Assembly: GCA_030374735.1 (NCBI GenBank)
Contig: JASCIV010000089.1
Span: 1 to 50,252 of the forward strand
From: Gracilaria caudata
Lineage: Eukaryota; Rhodophyta; Florideophyceae; Gracilariales; Gracilariaceae
Direction: 5' to 3'
Length of the DNA stretch: 50,252 nucleotides
Positions 38,050-47,642 of this stretch are shown here, one piece after another (position 1 is the first letter of the stretch; each line of letters opens with the position of its first letter). Both the position numbers and the translations under genes were made by a program. The notes beneath the pieces were generated by a model. It did no database searches. It saw nothing but the letters and a program-made list of their open reading frames with translations, and was not told where the DNA came from.

Positions 38050-38739
38050 TCATCTATAGAACAAATTCGCCAAGTCGCTGTTTCCATCGGTCAGAAACTT
38101 TCCAAGCGCCAGCAATAGGATGGACCAAACCGCGCAGACCTTTACAACATCTGCCTTCGCTTCGGCTTTTTGGTTTCGCAACCGAGAAATTTCTTCTCTT
38201 AACGTCAAAATCTCCCGTTCCGCTCTGGCCGCTCGTATTCGGTTACTTCCAAGCATTTCAAACAATCTTTTTGCCGTCCTTGCCATCTCAGAATGACCTC
38301 TTTCCTTCCAGTTTCTCACAAGCTGCTGTGCAGCCTGTAGTTCCGAATTTAACACTTCAACTTCAAGCTTTGCTTTGTGCGCGTCCTTCTGAGCATTCTC
38401 TAACAGAAGATGCAACTCATCCATTTCCAGCGTGACAAGTCTTGTCATCTTCTTCATTAGTTCTGCTGTAGAACGTTCTGGAGCGTCGTGAAGCATCTCT
38501 TTCTCTATTTCTCGGACCATGGCATGTCTCTGCGATGAATGTGTGAATCGACGTAATTGATGTATGGCCCCAACGGCAAGAAATAGAGGGAGTCCTCCTA
38601 TTACACCGGCTCGATGTTCTATATTGGCTTCGGGTAACCTTGCGGGGCGTATGGCAGACTTGTGTTCACCATTATCTGCTTTCATCTGAAAACTCCTAAC
38701 GGAGGTGACTCCACTCCCCGAAACAGAGAATGCATACAT
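38050..38739 (-). CDS. Plastid-type coiled-coil protein with two membrane-like segments
   Basis: From the ATG at 38739 the product has 229 residues. I do not recognise a family. The start MYAFSVSGSGVTSVRSF fits a plastid transit peptide. A Gly/Leu-rich hydrophobic patch (GVIGGLPLFLAVGA) lies near residue 60. Residues about 75-200 form a long Glu/Lys/Arg coiled coil (DELHLLLENAQKDAHKAKLE, EREILTLREEISRLRNQ). A C-terminal hydrophobic segment (VWSILLLALGKFL) precedes the end. A membrane-anchored structural or tethering role would fit, but nothing shows it. The upstream TTG at 38766 is not preferred. Confidence 0.65.
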   Translation of the reverse strand: MYAFSVSGSGVTSVRSFQMKADNGEHKSAIRPARLPEANIEHRAGVIGGLPLFLAVGAIHQLRRFTHSSQRHAMVREIEKEMLHDAPERSTAELMKKMTRLVTLEMDELHLLLENAQKDAHKAKLEVEVLNSELQAAQQLVRNWKERGHSEMARTAKRLFEMLGSNRIRAARAEREILTLREEISRLRNQKAEAKADVVKVCAVWSILLLALGKFLTDGNSDLANLFYR

Positions 38740-39399
38740 GGTCTTCGGAATTCGATGCAAAACCAAACTTGAAAAGCCGCTCTCTTTCCCTTTAGTGTTT
38801 GCCAGATATATTTGTAATTATCTTGAGAGTAGTTGTTGAAGACCTTATATCTCCGCACTCACCTCTGATGTTTCAAAGTTTCCCTCTTAATGCGCTAACG
38901 CTGAAGTGCATAGCTCGTATGCACAACTCCCGGAGCTCGAAGGACTGGCCGAAACATGCTTGGGACAAGTTTTCCTCTCGATTGTCGCTCGACGATAGCA
39001 GAGGTCATACGACGGTACCTGTAAGACACGGCAGCATCTATATTTCGGTTGGATATTACCGGCACAGTACGCGTGGAACGTGCAGATGCCCTCCGTTTTC
39101 TGCGTTTTTACTGGTTCTCCGCAATTCTTCGTCGTTAGGCGAATTCGAAACGACGTGTTCGTCAACGTCTTGTGCCTTGGAGAGCAGGGAACCACATACT
39201 GCCCATTACCTGCCGAGAATTCCAGGCTTCGAACGCGTCTCGAGGAGATTTTGTTTGCCAGTCCATCATTCTCGAGCGCCCCGAGAGCCATTGCTGGGTA
39301 CTGCGTAGATATCACCTGAACACGCTGCGCCTTGGGTGGGTCAATTACACATTTCGGCAATTGCTAAGTCATCACCCTCACTGATACGATTGATACCCC
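38740..39399. other. Divergent gap with overlapping open frames, no gene supported
   Basis: Long open frames exist on both strands (38799-39308 plus; 38887-39360 minus; 39080-39319 plus), but none has a recognisable domain and they overlap each other. A short spliced gene leading into the small protein at 39400 is possible; no convincing GT..AG pair restoring a known sequence was found. Confidence 0.35.
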
Positions 39400-39585
39400 A
39401 TGGACCCGAAGTGGAAAGCTCAAAGCACGACACCGTTGAGTGACGAAGAGGCCCTCGCTCTTCTACAAGAGTTTCTCAGCGATCCGAAGGCTGGGAAAAC
39501 GGTTCAGCGCGATATTCGGAAAGACGTTCGCATTCTTTCGAAGTCAATTCAATCTGCATGTGAATCCAAGAAGAACAAAGAATAA
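39400..39585 (+). CDS. Small 61-residue hydrophilic protein, unknown
   Basis: The frame starts with ATG and encodes 61 residues, MDPKWKAQSTTPLSDEEALA onward, with a helical acidic/hydrophobic centre (EEALALLQEFLSDP) and a basic end (CESKKNKE). The composition is protein-like, unlike shadow frames nearby, and the placement would keep the alternating strand pattern. No family is recognised. It could also be the last exon of a spliced gene to the left. Confidence is modest. Confidence 0.4.
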   Translation: MDPKWKAQSTTPLSDEEALALLQEFLSDPKAGKTVQRDIRKDVRILSKSIQSACESKKNKE

Positions 39586-40150
39586 TATTGGGTATTTGCC
39601 TTCCCAATCTTGCGTGTCATAGGAACAAAGGAATATCTATTTACTCTGATGATGTAACGGTAAAACGTATTTTGGAGTACATGATGGTCCGGTGGGCTAC
39701 ACGACTGCGCCAGCTCTAGCTATTCTTGGAATACCGCATCTGGGTCAACGGTGCTTTGTTGCACCATCTTCACAGCTTTTGTGCAATGTAACACAGTTTA
39801 TGCCTCCCGTATGAATCATCTTGAAAGGACAAAGACCAAACTCGTAAGGAATATGCTTTCAATCTCGACCAGGAATCGCTCATGACACGCGGAATAACAC
39901 AGTTTTGAAAAACCCGGGAACCAGTCGCCATCGCATTTGTCACATAATGTGAGCAGCGAAGGTAAGGTGCGGTTCTGAAGAAGGTATCTGTTGACCGGAG
40001 ACAAGGGAACGCTACCTGTTTTGAACAAGGTCATTTCAAGTCGAGTTCGCGATATTCGTTGATCGAAACAACTTAACATCCACAAGCCGAAGCCGGTACG
40101 GTGGAGCTGGTCTCTTATTCGACATCGCTAGTCACGAGTTTTGAGTAACG
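39586..40150. other. Convergent gap upstream of FANCD2 stop, no gene called
   Basis: A minus-strand frame (39816-40085) contains a Cys-rich patch (LCDKCDGDWFPGFSKLCYSAC) that faintly resembles a zinc ribbon, but the ligand spacing matches no family I know. It is not called. Confidence 0.35.
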
Positions 40151-43100
40151 TCAGGTTCCTTCCACTTCCTCCTCCTCATCGTCAAAAATCAAGAACTGAG
40201 ACGGCAGGCCTTCCTCTTCCTCTTCTTCTTCTTCGTCGTCATCATCGGCCTCGGCTTGATCATCAATGAGGGTGATCTTCCTTGCCCGTTTTCTTTTTGG
40301 TTTGGTACCACTGACTTTTCTATCTTCCTCTTCGTCATTTCCGATGCTCCTTCGCTTTGAAGACTTTCGATTTGGGGCTCTTCTAATTTCCGGGATGTTA
40401 GATGTTTGCATATCATTCTCGTGCATTTCTTCATGCACCTCTATCTCATTATCGCTTCCTAGGTCAAGTTCGTTCGCTCTTTGCTTTCGTTTATCCTGTG
40501 AACCAGGAACTGTTCGCTTCTTTTCAGCCATGCTAGGTTTAGATCGAGGCCGACGAGATTTCTTCTCCTTTCGCTGAGAAGATTTGTTTGCCTCACTCTG
40601 AACTTCATGAGCAGCGGGCGCATCATCCTTCGAGCTGCCTTCATCATTGTCGTCATCAGTAACAGCCAAGCTACTGTATTCGCTCTCTTCCGATTCACTC
40701 TTGTATTGCAGATGTTGAGAGCTCAGAACTTCACCATTGATGTCCCTGTGCTTCAGATTTCCGAGATCAAACGCACTTTTGGCATTGTTGGCATGTAGTA
40801 ACTCTTTAACGCGGTAAAGGACAAGTTCCAATGATTTTCTGAGGGAAGGAACTAGATTTGTCAACGAAGTGTCACGAATAAACTTGCTGTGAGCGCACAA
40901 AGTCTGCAAGAGGCGAGTTGGCTTTTGATGCAGCTTGCATATCTGAATGACCGTGCTGCGATATTCTCGAAAGTGTACTTTTAGATATGGCAGAAACACC
41001 TTCAAGAACAGGTCAACCAAAGTTCGTCCTGCACGCATAACGGGCCCAAGAAGGCTTTGGTTTTTTCTTGCGAGAGAGTACAGGGGTAACTCTGCTTTGA
41101 TGAATCGAATCATTACATTGAAGACATCTTCCTGTTTCTTCCAGGCATCCGGCTGAAACTTCTTGAAGAGTAGTATGTACTGGTCAAGAATCGACACCGT
41201 GAATGCAAAAAATGTTTGTTCTGTAAGGGAACATATCCTGGTGGTATGAGCTTGAGATCCACGTTGAGTACTCCCTTGTTTGGACTTGGACTCCAGCTCT
41301 TTTTCTGAAAACTTCAAGACTTCCTCTTGAAGAGCCTCTAAGACTTTCAACGACTCTCCTGAATGTTGGACGTGGATTTTGACGACACCTGGAATTAGCT
41401 TCTGGATCTTCTTGGGCCGCAACGTCGCTGTGTCCCATTGGTTTTCAATCAAAGCCAATGCAATCTGACTGTAACCATCTCCTAATTGTTGCTTCATTCG
41501 GGCGGAGCAATGTGAGAAGACTGAGTCCATCACCGCTAAGAAATCGCAGCATCCTTCGAATCCAAGGATCGATGCTCTACGAAGTTCATGATCTTCGGGT
41601 TCATCACTACTGCCCAAGTTTAATATGGCGCTGAGACAATCTCTTAGCTGTTGAAACGACATTTTAGCAGCCGCATGTATATCGGCGTCAGTGAACGGAT
41701 CAGACGGCTCAATACATGGCTCATCATCAAGTCGAATGGAAGCGAGTACGTCGAAAAGAATTTGCTGCGAGGCAGCGGTACACATTATTCTTGAACTGAG
41801 ACATATTGCGATGCTTTTCAAACAAAGGACTACGCACCTTCTATCCACATCAAGTGAAGAGCCCTGAGCTCCTTCCAAATCTTCACTTTCATTGTCTTCG
41901 GGGAATATGCGAGAGAGACTTCTTTTCAGTTGCTTACCCAAAGAAGTAAGGGCCACCTTGAGTCCTTTGATATCAACAAGAGGACTTTCGGTTGCTGCCT
42001 GCGAGAGACATATTGGTTCCTGCAATCTAGAGTTGTTGCCATTAGCGTTGCGGAAGAGTAAAGTTCCAAAGGGGTTCTCGTACTTAACGTCAGTTCCAAC
42101 GAGCCTTTCCAGGTAGTGGAAGAGGTCTGAAAGCAGGAAATGGAGAGCTGCAGAAGACAGAGTAACAGTCTCGAAGACTGGCTCTCCTTCTCTAAGGAAT
42201 TCCGTATTCGTTTCTGTGAACCGATATGACACAGGCGAAGTGATCCTAATAAGAGAAAAGGCAGATGGATGTAAGTGGCGACTATAATACTTCCATTCGG
42301 CCGTGGATCTTGACAATTGATTCAAACTACCATTATGTTCTCGCGTCTTTCGTTTCCGACTGGACGGCCTAGCAAAATTGCTCTCAATTTGCGCAGCACC
42401 AGCTTTTGCACCACAGTAGGAATCGAACAAGATTTCTGACCAGTTAGGAACGTGTATAATCAAGCGATTGATGTGGGATGTGATTTCCAAGAGATTATCA
42501 ACCCTCCAAACACATTTGGCTTTCAGTTCCGCACTTTCCTGTTCCGCAAATGCATTGACAAGTTCAATCATCCATCCGTGAGCGACAAAAAGACTTAACA
42601 ACACGTCATGCTTAGCTTGCATATGCAAATCTTCTAAGTTTTGATTTTCTGGAGGAAACGGGAGGTGAAGAGGGGAACCGATGACTGCATCAACTTCAGC
42701 AAGGGATCCATCAAAACATAGCGATGTTAATACACAGAGAAGTCGTAGATTTGGGACCATAGAGCGAACCGAATCCTGGCGTGCAGGGAGACTGGATTCA
42801 TTACGAATCAGAAGAGATATAGAGAAACACACATCTGAACTATCACCTTCTAAATTCCCGTATAGCTGCGCAGGTAGTAGAACTTCATCCTTGACCAAGG
42901 GACCCGTCTCAGACAAATCTTTCAGATACCTTTTCTCGAACTGAACAGACAAAGTCTTCCGAATCATTTCCGCAGTTTCCTTTCCTGCAGTAGGTTTTTG
43001 CTCAAAGACTTTGGCTAGTTCGTCGAAAGCCAGGGCTTGACAAAAGCGGTTTGTTCTACCCACATCAAAAAGCATTGCGAGAAGATTGTTTTGGACTAAA

Positions 43101-44731
43101 GCCCCAAGAGTCTTCACCATAGTGCAGGCTCCAATGACCCCAATCTTCCTATAGTATACGTCGGCATGTGTGAGCTCTTTACGCAGTAAGATCTCAAGAG
43201 CAGCCAACTCAGATCCACCCATTGAATCGGATTCGCGGACGTCGGTAGCATCATTTCGTCCTAATTGTTCCGAAGTATGGCTCGTAGAAGCAGCGCGACA
43301 CAGAAAACCCAAGACTGTCCATATTTGTCGAAGTTGAGAGGGGTTAAAGAACTCCAAGTAGTCTAGTAAACCTTGTATCAAAGCAGAGTATGGAAGGAGA
43401 GATCTATCCTTTTCGCTCTCCCTCGCAATGATAGAAAGGGCCTCAAGTGCAGCATCTGCTTCATGCGAACGACGTGTGCCTGTATGATCGAGCAGACCTA
43501 GTAGCACATTACGCCGAACATTCGGGTCGGAGAATAGGCGAAACAAAGTGGAGAAGAGGAATACACCTGTCCTCCGGGCTTCTGTATCATGAGATCGAAC
43601 AGCCGCAGAGGCAAGACTTATTAAGCGACTCGCAATGTCGTTAAATGAATCTGAAAATGGAGCGAGAGCGGCCTCGATTAGTGCACGGGAGAAAACATTC
43701 TGTGCGGCTTTCTTCTTAAACAAAATCTCAGCTGGCTTACGATGCAGCGGTGAATCGGTAAGTGCAACCAGAATCCATAAATCTGCAGGCTTATGGTCCG
43801 AAGGCTTCTCCAACTTTCGGAAAGTTTTGATAACATGGTCAGCCACAAGTCTTGACATCCGCAGTCCGGATTTAATGGCATCTAGGCAAAGCTTCCCGAT
43901 TTCGGGCCCGAGGCTTGGAAGAGCAAGAGTGCTTCGCAAGGCATTGACGGTTTCAGTCAAGAGGTTCTGTGGACAAGAGCGCAGAATGTATTTGAGAGTA
44001 ACGGGAAGTGTGTCACGACTTGTGGCGGCAAGAGTTGAAATGATGGATGTATTGACATCTGCGATTCGCTGTTCATCCACTCCCAGAGCCCCGAGAGCGT
44101 CCACTATTGAGCCCATCATTGATGGGCTCTGTTCCAGAAGTTGCATGAGCTCTGTCACGGCTGAATCTCGAGAAGCGTCGTCGAGAATCTCTGGGAGTGC
44201 CTCCACTAGTTCCTTTTGCATGGAAGTGGAAATAACAGGGACGATAGCTAAGAGCTTTTCGCAAAGTGCAGGGCCATCGACGATGAAGTCCAACCAGCGG
44301 AGTTGGTTCAGAAGTGTGTGAGCGACATCTTTATCAGGACAGGAATCTTCTCCAAGCTCCGATATCTTATTGACGATGCATGAAATCATTGGGGTTTGAA
44401 AGAGGTCAATTGAGAGTATTATTTTCACCAGAGATGGTGATAGAGCAGATACATGCGCCGAAGATATAGATATAGGGGTGCATGCTCTTCTCATCCGCTC
44501 AGGATCATTCCAACACGTCTCAATGGCGTTCACTAACTTCTCGACTGTTCCGTCGTTAAAGCGGATGTCCAAACCATCCCGCAACGCTATACTGAGAGCA
44601 CGAGGTCCGCGCAGAAGCTTATATTGATCTGTTTCAACGCGAAGTCCACCCCGCCAAAGCCTCTCACTCAGGTCCCCCTCTCCGAATTCGGATAGGAGAG
44701 AGACATCGGGAACGCCTTGGGACTGCGTCAT
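40151..44731 (-). CDS. FANCD2: Fanconi anaemia protein FANCD2
   Basis: From the first ATG (44731) the product has 1526 residues, close to the usual length. FANCD2 with FANCI forms a DNA clamp that is mono-ubiquitinated during interstrand-crosslink repair. Matches to the family include LVKIILSIDLFQTPMI, LRWLDFIVDGPALCEKLLAI, ELVEALPEILDDA, ALIQGLLDYLEFFNPSQLRQ and RKIGVIGACTMVKTLGAL. At the ubiquitination site, where human FANCD2 has Tyr-Lys561-Leu-Ile-Gly, this protein has Tyr-Arg-Lys-Ile-Gly: Arg528 (codon 43148-43150) aligns with the lysine and Lys529 follows. The C-terminal 200 residues are low-complexity and highly charged, with several basic nuclear-localisation clusters and a polyacidic end. 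No intron is needed. A GTG-initiated frame to 44830 is not preferred. Confidence 0.88.
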   Translation of the reverse strand: MTQSQGVPDVSLLSEFGEGDLSERLWRGGLRVETDQYKLLRGPRALSIALRDGLDIRFNDGTVEKLVNAIETCWNDPERMRRACTPISISSAHVSALSPSLVKIILSIDLFQTPMISCIVNKISELGEDSCPDKDVAHTLLNQLRWLDFIVDGPALCEKLLAIVPVISTSMQKELVEALPEILDDASRDSAVTELMQLLEQSPSMMGSIVDALGALGVDEQRIADVNTSIISTLAATSRDTLPVTLKYILRSCPQNLLTETVNALRSTLALPSLGPEIGKLCLDAIKSGLRMSRLVADHVIKTFRKLEKPSDHKPADLWILVALTDSPLHRKPAEILFKKKAAQNVFSRALIEAALAPFSDSFNDIASRLISLASAAVRSHDTEARRTGVFLFSTLFRLFSDPNVRRNVLLGLLDHTGTRRSHEADAALEALSIIARESEKDRSLLPYSALIQGLLDYLEFFNPSQLRQIWTVLGFLCRAASTSHTSEQLGRNDATDVRESDSMGGSELAALEILLRKELTHADVYYRKIGVIGACTMVKTLGALVQNNLLAMLFDVGRTNRFCQALAFDELAKVFEQKPTAGKETAEMIRKTLSVQFEKRYLKDLSETGPLVKDEVLLPAQLYGNLEGDSSDVCFSISLLIRNESSLPARQDSVRSMVPNLRLLCVLTSLCFDGSLAEVDAVIGSPLHLPFPPENQNLEDLHMQAKHDVLLSLFVAHGWMIELVNAFAEQESAELKAKCVWRVDNLLEITSHINRLIIHVPNWSEILFDSYCGAKAGAAQIESNFARPSSRKRKTREHNGSLNQLSRSTAEWKYYSRHLHPSAFSLIRITSPVSYRFTETNTEFLREGEPVFETVTLSSAALHFLLSDLFHYLERLVGTDVKYENPFGTLLFRNANGNNSRLQEPICLSQAATESPLVDIKGLKVALTSLGKQLKRSLSRIFPEDNESEDLEGAQGSSLDVDRRCVVLCLKSIAICLSSRIMCTAASQQILFDVLASIRLDDEPCIEPSDPFTDADIHAAAKMSFQQLRDCLSAILNLGSSDEPEDHELRRASILGFEGCCDFLAVMDSVFSHCSARMKQQLGDGYSQIALALIENQWDTATLRPKKIQKLIPGVVKIHVQHSGESLKVLEALQEEVLKFSEKELESKSKQGSTQRGSQAHTTRICSLTEQTFFAFTVSILDQYILLFKKFQPDAWKKQEDVFNVMIRFIKAELPLYSLARKNQSLLGPVMRAGRTLVDLFLKVFLPYLKVHFREYRSTVIQICKLHQKPTRLLQTLCAHSKFIRDTSLTNLVPSLRKSLELVLYRVKELLHANNAKSAFDLGNLKHRDINGEVLSSQHLQYKSESEESEYSSLAVTDDDNDEGSSKDDAPAAHEVQSEANKSSQRKEKKSRRPRSKPSMAEKKRTVPGSQDKRKQRANELDLGSDNEIEVHEEMHENDMQTSNIPEIRRAPNRKSSKRRSIGNDEEEDRKVSGTKPKRKRARKITLIDDQAEADDDDEEEEEEEEGLPSQFLIFDDEEEEVEGT

Positions 44732-45405
44732 TTTGAAAGCTAAGTTTGCTTGGATGCTGCGCTCTGCTGCATGGCAGAGATACCTCACTCCCTCACAAGA
44801 AAGCGTAATCGTGAATAGCAAGTTTGGCACCCATTTGCCGCCTTTTTTGGATGCACAGCGTTTCGATTCAAGAATGGATCAACATCCCGAATATACGCTT
44901 CATATTTTCTTTAGAAAAATACTACTGTATTCATCACACAGTGCATGAGCTGATTCGGCTCACCACCCGAGATCTTTCTTCGCCTGTCACGGTCTGATGA
45001 ACGTCATCGCCGAAACGTGACGCTGTAACGTTATCTTCGGAATTGCTGCGCACACAACCAACCATATCTACGAAGGTATAAACTCGAAAGGAATGAACTT
45101 GGACAAGGCTTTTCCATCGCGAGCATGGAATCCATCAACCGAGAAAGAAATGATGAACGGCTAGCGCTAACAAGCGCAATGCGGGAGTCTTTACACTTTA
45201 TTTTGATCTGGCAATCTGAGTGACAACATAAGAATTCGTTGTTTGTTACCAAGCAACGAATTTGTACAGCAATAAAAATCGGAGCATTCCATGGAATCCG
45301 TGTGCTTCCGATATCCCAGGCTCTTATGTTTGGCGCTCCAATAGATTCGCCAGTCCATTTCGTCCTCGCATGTCTCTTCCTACTGCACCTTTGGTTTAAG
45401 GACAG
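44732..45405. promoter_or_regulatory. Intergenic region upstream of FANCD2
   Basis: About 0.67 kb lies between the FANCD2 start and the stop of the next minus-strand gene, one of only two tandem junctions. It holds an exact decamer TACGAAGGTA at 45069-45078, immediately followed by TAAAC. No open frame with a recognisable domain was found. Confidence 0.4.
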
Positions 45406-45783
45406 TCAAGAGTCGTCTAGTGCCTCGAGCTGACCCTTCTTTATGGCAGAATAGAACAGAAAGACAAAACCGGGAAATGATACAGCCAAGATGCCTGCCG
45501 TAACAGGGAATCCGTATTGCGGATGACCTCCTGTAATTTCAAAGACACATCCAACAGCCGCTATGGCGAGCACACTGGATGACAGCAGGAGCACTCCGCT
45601 GGGAGCATCAATCGGGGGCTTTGCGTCATTCATCACCGGAAACGAACGAATTCGACATCGCTTACATGCACTAAATGTCTTTGAGCCGTGGGTAGAGCGC
45701 CATTGAGGAATGACAGAGTTTGAAGAAAGCTCTTGTACGAAGTTTCCGACGTATCCTGACGATAACACAAATGCGGTGACCAT
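45406..45783 (-). CDS. Small two-TM plastid protein, cyanobacterial-type
   Basis: The product has 125 residues. The leader MVTAFVLSSGYVGNF through ACKRCRIRSFPVM is a plastid transit peptide of the local AFV type. The mature part of about 70 residues has two hydrophobic helices (GVLLLSSSVLAIAAVGCVF and GFPVTAGILAVSFPGFVFLF) joined by EITGGHPQYG and ends in a short charged tail (AIKKGQLEALDDS). I recall similar small proteins in cyanobacteria and plastid-bearing eukaryotes with the FELTGGHPQYG-type loop, but no function. A thylakoid or inner-envelope location is the natural inference. Confidence 0.7.
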   Translation of the reverse strand: MVTAFVLSSGYVGNFVQELSSNSVIPQWRSTHGSKTFSACKRCRIRSFPVMNDAKPPIDAPSGVLLLSSSVLAIAAVGCVFEITGGHPQYGFPVTAGILAVSFPGFVFLFYSAIKKGQLEALDDS

Positions 45784-46356
45784 TGCGAATGGAGTGTCTG
45801 CAAGAACCTTCGACTGGGGCTGCCGCTCTCAATAAGACTTTCGCTTCTCTTCCGGAGGTTATCGGGGCTGCGATCTTCGGAAAGGGAAAGCGAGGGTGTT
45901 TCAGCTCAGTTCATGATCAGTAAGAATGAACCACGAATGCGCTGAGAGATGGCCTATATCTTAGGCTCTCCTCAGTTGACGGCATTGACGACAGCTTCGG
46001 GTTTGTTCGTGATGATATGTGAACAGCGTCACACCAGACGAGGGGCATTGCGGCTGGTAGAGGGAGATGCAGGAGATTTTCTTGGGTGTGTTCTGTTCTG
46101 GCTACGAAAGGTAGAGAAATGGGCCTATTTTTTCGGAGTTGAGGTGTGCAGCCATGCACTTGCGCTGCACTGGTGCCGCTTGTCTTGGATCGAGCTCAAA
46201 TGAAAGGAAGCGTGACGGCCCACGTGCAACAAGAAAGTTCTCTCCTCCTCAAAACTTTCCTTGGGCTTGGCCATTACGAAGTCTGTTGGGCAGGCCCATC
46301 CTGGTGAATCTCCCTGCCACGGTTAACATTAGTTCCTGCTCTTGAGTGCCTTCAAG
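45784..46356. promoter_or_regulatory. Divergent promoter region, two-TM protein / PheS
   Basis: About 0.57 kb lies between two divergent starts of plastid-targeted products. Short frames on both strands (45917-46203) have no recognisable domain. No repeated element was seen. Confidence 0.4.
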
Positions 46357-47586
46357 ATGGACTCCTCCGAGCCTGCGTTTGTGGGAAGTTTAGTACCGCG
46401 AGGACCCTCATGCGCCTACAGGCAGGAGTTGAAATGCTCAACTTTCACGCAGCAATCATTTCGTGTTAGTGTTTTCACAGACAGAAGATCTTATTCACAC
46501 GCATTTGCCACTCGAGCGTGCGCATCATCTACAGCTCAATCACTGGTGGAATCTGAGAATAGGATAAAGGAAGAGGTTGCCAAGGCGCTGCAAGCTATCG
46601 GGGAATCCAAAGATGAGAAGGAACTCGAAACGAACAGGGTTGCGTTTTTGGGTAAAAAGGGTTCCATAACAGGAATGTTGAAGCTAACCGGAAAGCTACC
46701 AGCAGCCGATAGACCAAAATATGGAGCTACTGTGAACAGGGCAAAGAAGGAAGTAGCACAAGCTATTGAAGAAAAGAAAAAGAGTTTACAGGAAAGCAAG
46801 GAGGACGAAGATGATGATTGGATTGATGTTACGATGCCAGGAATAAGACCTTCTCAATACGTTGGCAGAATTCACCCTCTGAACAGTACCATGGACATTG
46901 CTATCGAGATTTTCAGGCGCCTCGGTTACGAAGTCGTTAATGATCCGGATCTGAATCGGGAAATTGAAACGGATTACTATTGTTTCGAAGCTCTCAACTG
47001 TCCTGAGGATCACCCGGCACGTGAAATGCAAGACACGTTTTACTTGAACGAAGAGAAGACATTGCTGCTGCGAACTCAAACGTCGTCCGTTCAAATTAGA
47101 TACATGGAGAAGAACAAGCCGCCATTTCGTATAATTGCACCAGGCAGAGTTTATCGAAGAGATGCAGTTGATGCCACCCACTCTCCAGTCTTCCATCAAA
47201 TTGAAATTCTTGCTGTAGAGAAAATGGGCAACCTTACATTGGGCCACTTGAAGGGTACGATTGAACATTTTCTCAAAAAGATGCTTGGAGATGATATTAA
47301 GACTCGTTTTCGGGGGTCGTACTTCCCATTCACTGAGCCAAGCATGGAGGTGGACGTATTCTTCCGTGGAAGCTGGATGGAAGTATTGGGATGTGGCATG
47401 GTAGATCCTGCAGTTTTGGAAAACGTTGGTCTAGATCCCGATGAGTGGTCTGGATTTGCGGCAGGCTTCGGAGTTGAACGGTTCGCAATGGCAATGCACG
47501 GGATTACGGACATTCGGGAGTTTTACAAGAATGATTTGCGGTTCCTTCGACAAGGATTGATTAATATTGACGAGAGCATTTTGTAA
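46357..47586 (+). CDS. pheS: Bacterial-type phenylalanyl-tRNA synthetase alpha subunit, plastid-targeted
   Basis: From the ATG at 46357 the precursor has 409 residues. Residues 1-60 form a leader (MDSSEPAFVGSLVPRG, then Ser/Arg-rich). An N-terminal coiled coil follows (IKEEVAKALQAIG to EEKKKSL), with the PheS-typical VAFLGKKGSITGMLK. The class II catalytic core is complete: MPGIRPSQYVGRIHPLNSTM, motif 2 PFRIIAPGRVYRRDAVDATH, SPVFHQIE, FFRGSWMEVLGCGMVDPAVL and motif 3 GFAAGFGVERFAM near residue 365. It is the bacterial alpha subunit, not the monomeric organellar PheRS with an anticodon-binding fusion. Such an alpha subunit needs a beta subunit; in many red algae beta (syfB/pheT) is plastid-encoded, so the enzyme is probably assembled from nuclear and plastid products. 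Confidence 0.92.
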   Translation: MDSSEPAFVGSLVPRGPSCAYRQELKCSTFTQQSFRVSVFTDRRSYSHAFATRACASSTAQSLVESENRIKEEVAKALQAIGESKDEKELETNRVAFLGKKGSITGMLKLTGKLPAADRPKYGATVNRAKKEVAQAIEEKKKSLQESKEDEDDDWIDVTMPGIRPSQYVGRIHPLNSTMDIAIEIFRRLGYEVVNDPDLNREIETDYYCFEALNCPEDHPAREMQDTFYLNEEKTLLLRTQTSSVQIRYMEKNKPPFRIIAPGRVYRRDAVDATHSPVFHQIEILAVEKMGNLTLGHLKGTIEHFLKKMLGDDIKTRFRGSYFPFTEPSMEVDVFFRGSWMEVLGCGMVDPAVLENVGLDPDEWSGFAAGFGVERFAMAMHGITDIREFYKNDLRFLRQGLINIDESIL

Positions 47587-47642
47587 ACTTTGGAGTACCT
47601 ATGTACAAGTTCTTGGTGCTTGTAAGCTGAAACAGGTGTGAA

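Noticed and set aside
39816..40085. A Cys-rich minus-strand frame that looked like a zinc ribbon
   Set aside because: The cysteine spacing fits no family I know, the region is a 3' gap, and no supporting neighbour context exists.
43635..44321. A 228-codon plus-strand open frame antisense to FANCD2
   Set aside because: The minus-strand frame is conserved FANCD2; this one is Ser/Arg-rich without any motif.
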